Of a stretch of DNA of 6,982 nt, positions 1 through 6,907 are shown in pieces. The stretch's first letter is position 1. Each line of letters begins with the position of its first letter. The position numbers were made by a program, and so were the translations under genes. The notes beneath the pieces are model-generated. The model had not been told where the DNA came from and made no database searches. It saw only the letters and a program-made list of their open reading frames with translations. The DNA is taken from assembly GCA_035276685.1 (NCBI GenBank), contig DATELK010000164.1, positions 1-6,982 on the forward strand, written 5' to 3'. This DNA comes from JACVRN01 sp035276685. Lineage in GTDB: Bacteria > Acidobacteriota > Blastocatellia > Pyrinomonadales > Pyrinomonadaceae.

Positions 1-94
1 GGTTCTGACCTGTATGACCCTGGTCTCGTCTTGCGGCGCAATATATCATAATCGGTTTGCGTAAAGTATAAATATTGAAGAGACTATCATTGTC
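1..94 (+). promoter_or_regulatory. AT-rich upstream region of glnE with weak promoter-like elements
   Basis: No gene is visible in this stretch. It turns AT-rich from about 40 to 77, in contrast to the GC-rich coding DNA around it. Two hexamers resemble a sigma-70 -10 box: CATAAT at 47-52 and TATAAA at 67-72. Neither has a convincing -35 box at 16-18 bases. A perfect 11-base dyad, TTGCG-G-CGCAA, lies at 31-41, just upstream of the first hexamer, and TGACC occurs twice at 6-10 and 16-20, one helical turn apart. These could be operator sites, but such short motifs arise by chance. A purine-rich GAAGAGA at 77-83 lies 11 bases before the glnE ATG and is the best ribosome-binding candidate. That this region drives glnE is inferred from position only. 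Confidence 0.3.
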
Positions 95-3037
95 ATGCAG
101 GAACAGATGGAAGCGCTTGTCAGAGATTTGCCGGACAGGGAGGCCGCGCGCCTCTTTTACGAGCGCGCGACGGCTGAAAACCCTCAGGCCGCGCGGCTGC
201 TTGCGCGCGACGCGGGGCTGCTGTCGGACGTGCTGGCGCTCGCCGCGTGGAGCCCGCTGCTGGCCACCACTCTTGAGCAGAACGCGGAGTACTTTCAGTG
301 GCTGGCCAGAGAGCGCACGCAACCCCGCCTTAAGACGCGAGAAGAGCTTGGCGAATCGCTCGCGCGCTTTCACCTGACGCACTCGCAGCTTGACCCGCAG
401 GTGCTGCTGGCGCGCTTCCGCCGCCGCGAGCTGCTTCGCATATACCTGCGCGACATACGACGCATCAGCACGATGGTGGAGATAACGGAAGAGCTCTCGA
501 ATCTGGCGGACGCAGTGCTTGAGCACGCTCTTTCGATTGCGCGTCAGGAGCTTGAGAATCGCTACGGCACGCCGCTTCGCACGACCGAGCGGGGCCGCAC
601 GGCTTCGGCAGCCTTCACCGTCGTAGCCCTGGGTAAGCTAGGCTCCTTCGAGCTGAACTACGCCTCGGACATAGACCTGATGTTCATCTACTCGGACGAG
701 GGCGTGACTTCGGGTAAGGGCACGCGCGGCGAGATTACCAACAGAGAGTACTTCGTCAAGCTGGCCGAAATGGTCGCGCGTCTGGTAGGCGAGCAGTCGG
801 GCGAAGGCGCTGCCTACCGCGTAGACCTGCGCCTTCGTCCACACGGCCGCGTGGGCCCGCTCGCCTCTTCGCTCGAAGAGGCCGTGCGTTATTACAGGGA
901 GGCCGCGCAGGCATGGGAGCTACAGGCTTTGATTCGCGCACGCGCTGCGGCGGGCGACCCTGCGCTCTACTCACGCTTCGCTGAAAGAGTTCGCCACAGG
1001 GTCTATCGCACTGACGAGACGGTTCAGCGAGCCCTTGCCGACGTTCGCCTCGCCAAGCAGAAGATTGACCGTCATCACGGCGGAGGTGCGCGCGGCTTCA
1101 ACGTCAAGCTGGGCCGTGGCGGGATACGCGAGATAGAGTTCATAGCGCAGGCGCTGCAACTCGCGCTAGGCGGGCGCGACGACTGGCTCAGAGCGCCGCA
1201 CACGCTCATAAGTCTGGGACGCCTCGCAGACCGCCACCTCATCACGGAGCGAGAGCGCACGGAGCTTTTCGACGCCTACGTCTTCCTTCGCACGCTTGAG
1301 CATCGTCTACAGATGAAGCAGGGCTTGCAGACTCATACCGTGCCGGAAGATGCTGCGCGAAGGCTACTGGTTGCGCGCCGCATGAACTTTGACGGCGCGG
1401 ACGCGCTCGAAAGATTTAACCAGACACTGGCCGCGCACACGCGCAACGTCTGCAAAGCCTATGACAGGGTGTTCGGCGACGCTGGCGCTGCAAGCGATGC
1501 TAAAGAAGATGAAGGAGCGGCTTCCGAAAAGAGTCCCGCTCCGCTTCAAACAGCTTCCGCTTCATCCTCCCTGCGACAGCTTGAGCCGACCGAGGAGGCA
1601 CTTGTTAACGCTGCCGCTTCAGCCGCCAAAGTTTTCGCCGCGCGCCTCTCTTCTTCCGAGCCTGCGACGAAGAGCGCGAGCGCGGAAGAGTTGACGCGGC
1701 TTCTGCATGAATCTGCGAACAGCTCTCTGAATCCTAGACGCGCCCTGATGCTAGCCTCGCGCGTCGCATCCTCTCTCGATAAATCGCAGGCAGAAGTTGA
1801 GCTTTCGCGTTCGCGTCTCTCCAAATTGGTAGAGCTGTGCGGAGCATCCGAGCGCTTCGGAGACATGCTCGCGGCCAACCCGGCCTTAATCAGCGCGCTG
1901 CCACTCGAAGGAGCGGAGAAGTCAGCGCCCGTGGCCCGTGACCTGCTGCTCTCCGCAATCGAGCGCGAAGAGAGCTTCGGCGCGGAGCTTGCCGCGCTGC
2001 GTCGCGCGTGGGCTGCCCTGATGATTGAAACGGGCGCGCTGGACGCTGCGGCCGCAATCACGACAAAGGAGGCTAACCGCCGGCAGACGGAGCTGGCGGA
2101 AGCGAGCCTTGATGCCGGATGCGAGATTGCGCGGCGCGAGATGGAGAGGCGCTACGGCGGGCTTGATGCGGAGCCGCGCATGGCCGTGCTGGGCCTGGGG
2201 CGTCTGGGCGGAGGCGGCGTTGATTACGGCTCAGACCTAGACGTGATACTGATTTACGACGAGGACGAGCCCTCGCCTGTCTACGCGCTCAATCACGCAG
2301 AAGCCTACGGCCGCATGAGCGAGATGCTGGTCGCGGCTCTGTCAAGCATGACGCGCGAAGGCGCTCTCTACAGAGTCGACCTGCGCCTGAGGCCCGACGG
2401 GCGAAACGGCGCGTATGCTTCGGCCGCCAGCGCCTTCCTCAATTACCTGAAGGAGCGCGCCGTGCCTTGGGAGTGGCTGGCTTACGTCAAGCTGCGTGCA
2501 TCGGGCGGCGAGCGCGGGCTGGGCCAGAAGATAGAGCATGAAGCGCGGCTCCTGATTCACACGGCGGCTCAGTCAATCGCGCCGGAGATACTGCAAACGG
2601 AGACGCGGCGCGTGCGCGAGCGGCTTGAGCAGGAGCGCGTAGGCAAGAGAGGCGGCAGGGTGATAGACATCAAGTACGGCGCGGGCGGCATGCTGGATGT
2701 TTACTTCGCCACGCGCTACCTGCAACTGAGAGACAACGTGCCGGACGAAGCGCCCGACCGCTCCACGCCTGCCACGCTCCTGCGCCTTCACAGCGCTGGC
2801 TCTCTCGACGCGCAGGCTTTTGAAGAGATGAGCGCGGCTTACGCTTTCCTTCGCACGCTTGACCACAACCTGCGACTGATGCTCGGCCGCTCGACGCGTC
2901 TGCCTTCGCCGGACAACCCGGCGCTCGCGGACATCGCGCGCAAGATGAGCTTCGCTTCGTCCACGGAGATGACAAACGCGCTCGCTCTGCACATGAAGAG
3001 GACGCGCGAAGTTTACGACCGCATCACGGGCGGCTAA
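95..3037 (+). CDS. glnE: Bifunctional [glutamine synthetase] adenylyltransferase / adenylyl-removing enzyme
   Basis: This cytoplasmic enzyme attaches AMP to a tyrosine of glutamine synthetase (inactivating it) and removes it by phosphorolysis, under PII control. At 980 residues it is full length (family usually about 940-1000). Two homologous nucleotidyltransferase halves are visible. The N-terminal (removase) half has GKLGSFELNYASDIDLMF from residue 180 with metal-binding D192/D194, then YRVDLRLRP at 241-249 and GRGGIREIEF at 340-349. The C-terminal (transferase) half has LGLGRLGGGGVDYGSDLD from 699 with D714/D716, YRVDLRLRPDGR at 759-770 and YGAGGMLDVYF at 861-871. An Ala/Ser/Glu-rich linker lies at about 461-500. 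An oddity: the C-terminal half has DVYF where the family normally has D-I/V-E-F, so Y870 replaces a glutamate. The ATG at 95 is chosen because an in-frame TAA at 62-64 leaves no upstream ATG, GTG or TTG and GAAGAGA precedes it; M5 at 107 is a less likely start. No glnA, glnB or glnD lies beside it. The family assignment is very secure; full dual activity is inferred. Confidence 0.96.
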   Translation: MQEQMEALVRDLPDREAARLFYERATAENPQAARLLARDAGLLSDVLALAAWSPLLATTLEQNAEYFQWLARERTQPRLKTREELGESLARFHLTHSQLDPQVLLARFRRRELLRIYLRDIRRISTMVEITEELSNLADAVLEHALSIARQELENRYGTPLRTTERGRTASAAFTVVALGKLGSFELNYASDIDLMFIYSDEGVTSGKGTRGEITNREYFVKLAEMVARLVGEQSGEGAAYRVDLRLRPHGRVGPLASSLEEAVRYYREAAQAWELQALIRARAAAGDPALYSRFAERVRHRVYRTDETVQRALADVRLAKQKIDRHHGGGARGFNVKLGRGGIREIEFIAQALQLALGGRDDWLRAPHTLISLGRLADRHLITERERTELFDAYVFLRTLEHRLQMKQGLQTHTVPEDAARRLLVARRMNFDGADALERFNQTLAAHTRNVCKAYDRVFGDAGAASDAKEDEGAASEKSPAPLQTASASSSLRQLEPTEEALVNAAASAAKVFAARLSSSEPATKSASAEELTRLLHESANSSLNPRRALMLASRVASSLDKSQAEVELSRSRLSKLVELCGASERFGDMLAANPALISALPLEGAEKSAPVARDLLLSAIEREESFGAELAALRRAWAALMIETGALDAAAAITTKEANRRQTELAEASLDAGCEIARREMERRYGGLDAEPRMAVLGLGRLGGGGVDYGSDLDVILIYDEDEPSPVYALNHAEAYGRMSEMLVAALSSMTREGALYRVDLRLRPDGRNGAYASAASAFLNYLKERAVPWEWLAYVKLRASGGERGLGQKIEHEARLLIHTAAQSIAPEILQTETRRVRERLEQERVGKRGGRVIDIKYGAGGMLDVYFATRYLQLRDNVPDEAPDRSTPATLLRLHSAGSLDAQAFEEMSAAYAFLRTLDHNLRLMLGRSTRLPSPDNPALADIARKMSFASSTEMTNALALHMKRTREVYDRITGG

Positions 3038-3058
3038 AGAGGCTCTGTTTGAGAATCT

Positions 3059-3256
3059 TTATGCTCTCTCTTCCCGCGCCGCCGCCTCGTGCCAGCAGAG
3101 CGTACACCAGCGATTGCGTGCGCGCCGCTCTTCCTGACTGTAACCGGCGCTCATTGGAAGACGGCGCACGACCTCTCGCTCTTCTTCATTCAGCTCGTCC
3201 CATGAGCGCATGCGGCCTTCGCCGCAGCGCTTGCAGCGCTCCGCAGAGGATTCCAT
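3059..3256 (-). CDS. Small CxxC/CxxC zinc-ribbon-like hypothetical protein (65 aa)
   Basis: A 65-residue protein whose outstanding feature is two CxxC pairs, CKRC (C8, C11) and CTLC (C51, C54). They are separated by 39 mostly charged residues containing RSWDELNEEEREVVRRLP (17-34) and an RR-rich stretch (44-49). Four cysteines in this arrangement suggest one structural zinc site; H56 next to the second pair could also contribute. No signal peptide or membrane segment is present, so it is presumably cytoplasmic. A start at 3256 is preferred over an in-frame GTG at 3292, because GGAGGG lies exactly 6 bases upstream of this ATG. The GTG also overlaps a promoter-like TATAGT on the same strand. It is convergent with glnE (21-base gap) and divergent from the M14 gene. 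I recall similar short proteins from Acidobacteriota but cannot name a family. The role is unknown; DNA, RNA or protein binding is possible but unsupported. Confidence 0.78.
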   Translation of the reverse strand: MESSAERCKRCGEGRMRSWDELNEEEREVVRRLPMSAGYSQEERRARNRWCTLCWHEAAAREERA

Positions 3257-3262
3257 ACATTG

Positions 3263-3268
3263 CCCTCC
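3263..3268 (-). promoter_or_regulatory. Shine-Dalgarno site deciding the start of the small CxxC protein
   Basis: Read on the minus strand this is GGAGGG, with 6 bases to the ATG at 3256. It is the best ribosome-binding site in the window. It supports the 65-residue form of the small cysteine protein rather than the 77-residue form starting at the GTG at 3292. Confidence 0.8.
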
Positions 3269-3290
3269 AGATTTAAATCCTTGGATGCTC

Positions 3291-3320
3291 ACTATAGCCT
3301 GCGCCTGAGGTTTGAGTAAA
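3291..3320 (-). promoter_or_regulatory. Candidate sigma-70-like promoter for the small CxxC protein
   Basis: On the minus strand, TTTACT (plus 3315-3320; 4 of 6 to TTGACA) is followed after 18 bases by TATAGT (plus 3291-3296; 5 of 6 to TATAAT). Transcription would begin near 3284, giving a leader of about 28 bases before the ATG at 3256, which is a sensible length and would carry the GGAGGG site. Promoter consensus in this lineage is not guaranteed to match E. coli, so this is a pattern match supported by position. Confidence 0.4.
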
Positions 3321-3342
3321 AGAGTGAAAGCGATGTAACATC
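3312..3342 (+). promoter_or_regulatory. Candidate promoter and dyad operator upstream of the M14 peptidase gene
   Basis: TTGAGT (3312-3317) is followed after 16 bases by TGTAAC (3334-3339), or after 18 bases by TAACAT (3336-3341). Each box matches the sigma-70 consensus at about 4 of 6 positions. The -10 area coincides with a perfect 11-base dyad, GATGT-A-ACATC (3332-3342), where a repressor could bind. The -35 box overlaps that of the opposing minus-strand promoter candidate, so the two may compete. The leader to the ATG at 3398 would be about 50 bases. All of this rests on short motifs. Confidence 0.32.
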
Positions 3343-3397
3343 AGGCCCGGCTTCTCTTAAAAAAAATCGAGGAAGGCAGAAGGCTTTAGCCGGACAG

Positions 3398-6364
3398 ATG
3401 ACTCTTCAATTCGGTCGCACGCTTATCCTTGCAGCGCTCCTCATTTGCCTCGCACTCGCCTCTTCAACCCAGGCACAGACGAGCAGCACGACGAGCGCCG
3501 ACGCTCCCTTCGATTTCTACGCGCGCGGGCCTTACCGCGAAACAGTCCCTCGCCCGCAATCCATACTCGGCTACGACGTGGGCGCGTTCCACACGAACTA
3601 CGCCATGATGGAGCGGGTCGTAAGCGCGATAGCGCAGGCCGCGCCAGATAGGATGCGCGTCACGGACATGGGCCACACCAACGAGCACAGGATGATGCAC
3701 CTGCTGGTGCTAAGCTCGCCCGAGAATCTCTTGCGGCTCGCGGAGATAAAAGCGAACGTCGCGCGGCTCGCAGACCCAAGGACACTGTCGCCGCAGGAGG
3801 CCGAGCGCATAGCGGCTTCCACGCCCGTCGTGGTCTGGCTCAATTACACGATTCACGGCGACGAGACGGCGTCGTTTGAAGCCATGATGCAGGTCGTCTA
3901 CCAGTTGGCCGCTTCGAACGAGCCAGCGACTCTTGAGGTGCTGAAGAATTGCGTCGTGCTCATAAACTGCTGCGCCAACCCGGACGGGCACGAGCGCTTC
4001 GTAGCTTGGTACAACTCCATCTCGACGGGCAACCCTGAGCCGCAGGCGGCAGAGCATCGCCAGCCGTGGTCAGTCTACGGCCGCTACAACCGCTTTCGCT
4101 TCGACCTGAACCGAGACAACATAGCCTCCACGCAGGTCGAGACGCGCAACATGGAGCGCGCCTTTCTCGAATGGAACCCGCAGGTCTTCGTTGACCATCA
4201 CGGCCAGCCGTCGCAGTTCTTCTTCCCGCCCGCCGCTCAGCCCATCAATCCAAATCTTCCGAGCGCGCAGACGGCTCGATGGCTTACCGAGTTCGGTCGC
4301 GCCAACGCCGCGCAGTTCGACCAGAGGCGTTGGGACTACTACGTGCGAGACATCTTCGACCTCTTCTATCCGGGCTACTGGGACTCGTGGCCCGCGCTGA
4401 ACGGCGCGACCGGCATGACTTACGAGACGGACGGAGGCGGCTGGAAGGGAATCAACTGGCGGCGCGACGATGACACGATAGTCACCCTGCGCTCGGGCGC
4501 GGCCAAGCATTTCATAGCATCGCTTACAACGCTTGAGACAGCCGGGAGAAATCGCTCCGCGCGGCTCGCTGATTACTACGAGTTCCGTCGCACGGCTATT
4601 GAAGAGGGTCGCACTGGCCCAATGCGCCGCGTAGTCATCCCCTTCGGGCCTGACGTGGTTAAGACTACGGAGCTTGCGGAAGTTCTGCTGCGCGCTGGCA
4701 TAGAGGTTAAGATTTCTCGCGAGGCTTTCCGCTCGGCAAGCGCGCACAACTACACAGACCCCGAAGCTTCAGCAACTGCCAGAGTCTTTCAATCCGGCGC
4801 AATCGTCATAGACATGGAGCAGCCGCAGAAGCGTCTGGCCAAAGCGCTGCTTGAGCCGCAGACGCCGCAGGACGCGCGCTTCGTGCAGGAGCAGTTGGCA
4901 CGCTTTGCGCGCAACGAGCGGCGCGGGCGCAACGCCTCAAAGGAAGAGTACAGCTTTTATGACATCACGTCGTGGTCGCTGCCTCTGGCCTTCGGGCTCG
5001 AAGCCTACTGGACGGAGGACGCCGCCTCGTTCCAGCACGCGCGTCTCAGGCTCGCGCCGCAAGCGGCCGTGACCGATGCTGAAAGAAAAGCTATAGCCGA
5101 GCGCGGCGAGTACCTGACGAGCTGGCTTCTTTCGGACAACTACAACACGGGCGTCATACAGGGTAGAGCTTCCGTCGCATACATCATCCCTTACGACAGG
5201 GACGGCGCAGCGTCTCTCGTTTATCGCCTTGAGCGTGAAGGCTATCGTGTGAGCGTGGCTACGCGTCAGCTGACGGCGGGCGGGCGCGACTGGCCCAGAG
5301 GGACAATGGTCGTGCGCGTCTCTCGCAATCCCGAATCGCTTCACGAAGCTGTGGCTAGACTCTCGCGCGAGGCGGGAGTAATGGTGACGGCCGTCAACTC
5401 GGGCTTTAACGAGACGGGCGAGACGGGTGTGGGCTCCGAGAACGTCGTGGCCTTAAAGCAGCCGCGCATTCTCGTAGTGGCGGACGAGGGCGTGGAGCAA
5501 TCAAGCTACGGCGCAATCTGGTGGCTGTTCGAGCGCTTCCGCATAGATTGGACGCCCATGACCATTAACAGTCTGAAGAACGCGCAGCTCGACCGCTACA
5601 ACGTCATCATACTGCCGGACGGCTCGCCTGACCGTTACTACTCTGCATTCGGCAAAGCGGGCGCGGATACTCTTCGCGGCTGGGCCGAGCGCGGCGGAAC
5701 CTTAGTCTGCATCAAGGGCGCGGCCGTCTTCGCCGCGCTCAAGGACATAGGGCTCACCTCCTCGCGTCTAGTGGGAAGCGACGAGGACGACCAGAAGGGA
5801 AGCCCCGAGGCGGAAGAAACGGAAGCTAAAGCGGAAGCGAACGGGCAAGCGAGTGCGAATGATAAGAGAAGAGAGCGCAGCGCCGCTCAGAAGCAGCAGG
5901 AGCAGACGCAGCCCGAGGCTCCGGCGCAGACGGAGAAGCTGGAAGGCGCTCCGCCTGAATTGCCTCCGATAGCTTCGCCTTCAGCGCGGCCGGGGCAGGT
6001 GCCGGAGGCTGTGCCCGGCGCAGTCATGCGCGCCACGGTTGACCGCACGACCTACTTGACTTACGGTTATGAAGTGGCGGAGCTGCCCGTGCTGGTCAAC
6101 TCCGGCTACTTCTTCCGCCCTTCGAAGGAGGGCACGAACGCAGTGGTCTTCGGGCCGGAAGCTGGAAAGGGTTTGCACCTTTCGGGCTTCATCTGGCCGA
6201 ACAACACGGAGCGGCTCTTGAGAGGCACCGCTTACGTCATAGACGAGCCGACGGGTCGCGGCCACGTCATCCTTTACGCAGAAGACCCACAGTTTCGCGG
6301 CATCTGGCGCAGCATGACGCGACTCTTCTTCAACTCGATTTTGTTTGCGCCTTCACTAAGCTAA
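3398..6364 (+). CDS. Exported M14-family zinc carboxypeptidase-like protein with C-terminal GATase1-like domain
   Basis: A predicted secreted metallopeptidase of 988 residues. The N-terminus (R7, hydrophobic 8-21, likely cleavage after TQA at 26) is a type I signal peptide with no lipobox. The M14 domain spans about 45-400. It has NYTIHGDE (149-156), giving zinc ligands H153 and E156, then NPDG (194-197), DLNRD (236-240) with the substrate-binding N-R pair, DHHGQ (266-270) with third ligand probably H268, and TYETDGGG (341-348) with likely catalytic E343. The 75-residue spacing from H268 to E343 nearly equals H196-E270 of carboxypeptidase A. Two alpha/beta segments follow (about 410-540 and 585-675), then a class I glutamine amidotransferase-like Rossmann domain (688-783). 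That domain lacks a clear nucleophile elbow, as C771 sits in CIKGA. An acidic/Gln/Ala/Pro-rich insertion covers about 793-875, before a conserved C-terminal piece. The ATG at 3398 is the first start after an in-frame TAA at 3317; its nearest purine-rich site, GAAGG at 3379-3383, is 14 bases away. The substrate is unknown; peptides or cell-wall peptides are guesses. Confidence 0.9.
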   Translation: MTLQFGRTLILAALLICLALASSTQAQTSSTTSADAPFDFYARGPYRETVPRPQSILGYDVGAFHTNYAMMERVVSAIAQAAPDRMRVTDMGHTNEHRMMHLLVLSSPENLLRLAEIKANVARLADPRTLSPQEAERIAASTPVVVWLNYTIHGDETASFEAMMQVVYQLAASNEPATLEVLKNCVVLINCCANPDGHERFVAWYNSISTGNPEPQAAEHRQPWSVYGRYNRFRFDLNRDNIASTQVETRNMERAFLEWNPQVFVDHHGQPSQFFFPPAAQPINPNLPSAQTARWLTEFGRANAAQFDQRRWDYYVRDIFDLFYPGYWDSWPALNGATGMTYETDGGGWKGINWRRDDDTIVTLRSGAAKHFIASLTTLETAGRNRSARLADYYEFRRTAIEEGRTGPMRRVVIPFGPDVVKTTELAEVLLRAGIEVKISREAFRSASAHNYTDPEASATARVFQSGAIVIDMEQPQKRLAKALLEPQTPQDARFVQEQLARFARNERRGRNASKEEYSFYDITSWSLPLAFGLEAYWTEDAASFQHARLRLAPQAAVTDAERKAIAERGEYLTSWLLSDNYNTGVIQGRASVAYIIPYDRDGAASLVYRLEREGYRVSVATRQLTAGGRDWPRGTMVVRVSRNPESLHEAVARLSREAGVMVTAVNSGFNETGETGVGSENVVALKQPRILVVADEGVEQSSYGAIWWLFERFRIDWTPMTINSLKNAQLDRYNVIILPDGSPDRYYSAFGKAGADTLRGWAERGGTLVCIKGAAVFAALKDIGLTSSRLVGSDEDDQKGSPEAEETEAKAEANGQASANDKRRERSAAQKQQEQTQPEAPAQTEKLEGAPPELPPIASPSARPGQVPEAVPGAVMRATVDRTTYLTYGYEVAELPVLVNSGYFFRPSKEGTNAVVFGPEAGKGLHLSGFIWPNNTERLLRGTAYVIDEPTGRGHVILYAEDPQFRGIWRSMTRLFFNSILFAPSLS
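5774..6022 (+). other. Low-complexity insertion in the M14-family protein
   Basis: This stretch encodes residues 793-875 of the exported peptidase. It begins with an Asp/Glu-rich run, passes through Ala/Glu/Lys and Gln-rich segments, and ends Pro-rich. The composition is unlike the rest of the protein and implies a disordered, exposed loop or linker. It falls between the GATase1-like Rossmann core and the conserved C-terminal segment (about 876-988), so it probably interrupts that domain region rather than ending it. The reading frame is intact through it. Confidence 0.7.
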
Positions 6365-6371
6365 GGAAGAG
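6364..6371 (+). promoter_or_regulatory. Ribosome-binding site supporting the GTG start of the SRPBCC gene
   Basis: AGGAAGAG begins on the last base of the upstream peptidase stop codon and sits 8 bases before the GTG at 6380. It fixes the start of the SRPBCC gene at a GTG codon and suggests translation soon after termination of the peptidase gene, as in an operon. Confidence 0.7.
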
Positions 6372-6379
6372 ATTAGACC

Positions 6380-6898
6380 GTGTTCAGAATCAAGGCAGAG
6401 TACAGCGAGCAGATTGTCGTCAGGGCAAGTATAGACAGAGCGCGGGAGTTTTTCGGAGAGATACGCAACTTCGTAGAGCTGATGCCCGGCATAGAGAGCA
6501 TCAGGCGCGAGGCGGGCGGCGTCATGCGCTGGATGGTGCGTGCGGAAGTCCCTGCGCTCGGCACCATGCGGCAGGCCTTCACGGTCGAGCTGACCGAAGA
6601 CAGGCCCGAGCGCATTGAGTGGTCTCCGGCGGCGCAGGAGAGTAAGAACTACCTGCGCTACGCGGCCATCTTCGAGCCGCGCGGCGCACGCGCCACCCTC
6701 GTCCGCATAGCCCAGCACGTAGAGATTCGACGCAAGAACGCCAAAGAGCTTCACCTGCTGGCCGGGCTCATAGGCGAAGGACGCATCTCGGCAGAGATGC
6801 AGAAGCGCGTCACGGAGATGATAAAGACCTTCCTCGAACGCTCCCGCACGAGACTCGAAGGGCAAGGCCTGTCTCTGGTAGAAGAGCCTGGCAGGTAA
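6380..6898 (+). CDS. SRPBCC/START-fold (polyketide cyclase/dehydrase-like) protein
   Basis: A 172-residue protein with the layout of the SRPBCC (Bet v1/START-like) superfamily, which binds hydrophobic ligands in a helix-grip pocket. A first beta strand (4-16) leads into VRASIDRAREFFGEIRNFVELMPGIES (14-40), the typical strand, helix and V-elmPgi motif. Alternating strands follow (48-59, 63-82, 92-116), including the characteristic RIEW (78-81). A long C-terminal helix (about 120-160) comes after, rich in Lys, Glu and Arg. There is no signal peptide or membrane helix, so it should be cytoplasmic. The GTG start is supported by AGGAAGAG 8 bases upstream and by beginning right at the first strand. 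It lies 15 bases downstream of the exported peptidase and is probably co-transcribed, though the differing compartments give no functional link. The specific ligand or reaction cannot be inferred; superfamily members range from lipid transfer to cyclases and CoxG-type maturation proteins. Confidence 0.82.
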   Translation: MFRIKAEYSEQIVVRASIDRAREFFGEIRNFVELMPGIESIRREAGGVMRWMVRAEVPALGTMRQAFTVELTEDRPERIEWSPAAQESKNYLRYAAIFEPRGARATLVRIAQHVEIRRKNAKELHLLAGLIGEGRISAEMQKRVTEMIKTFLERSRTRLEGQGLSLVEEPGR

Positions 6899-6907
6899 GC
6901 AGGACAG

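Noticed and set aside
1546..2061. 171-codon minus-strand open frame inside glnE
   Set aside because: The Ala/Ser/Arg-rich translation without motifs is the mirror of the Ala/Ser-rich middle of GlnE, so it is a shadow frame.
2573..2992. 139-codon minus-strand open frame inside glnE
   Set aside because: It is antisense to the conserved C-terminal catalytic half, is Arg/Val-rich and has no domain signature.
3038..3058. Possible terminator between glnE and the convergent small gene
   Set aside because: Only a loopless AGAG-G-CTCT dyad is present, with no usable stem or clear T-tract on either strand. Transcripts may simply overlap here.
3049..3276. 75-codon plus-strand open frame over the small cysteine gene
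   Set aside because: The minus-strand frame has a strong GGAGGG site, a promoter candidate and paired CxxC motifs. The plus-strand translation is low-complexity and featureless.
3257..3292. N-terminally longer form of the small cysteine protein starting at the GTG at 3292
   Set aside because: The GTG overlaps the best -10 candidate for the same gene, and the internal ATG at 3256 has an ideally spaced GGAGGG.
4070..4747. 225-codon open frame on the minus strand inside the M14 gene
   Set aside because: It lies wholly opposite a confidently identified coding region. Its translation shows no recognisable domain, and long antisense open frames are expected from GC-rich codon usage.
6356..6865. 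169-codon minus-strand open frame covering almost the whole SRPBCC gene
   Set aside because: The plus-strand frame has an SRPBCC fold pattern, a good ribosome-binding site and operon spacing. The minus frame has none of these.
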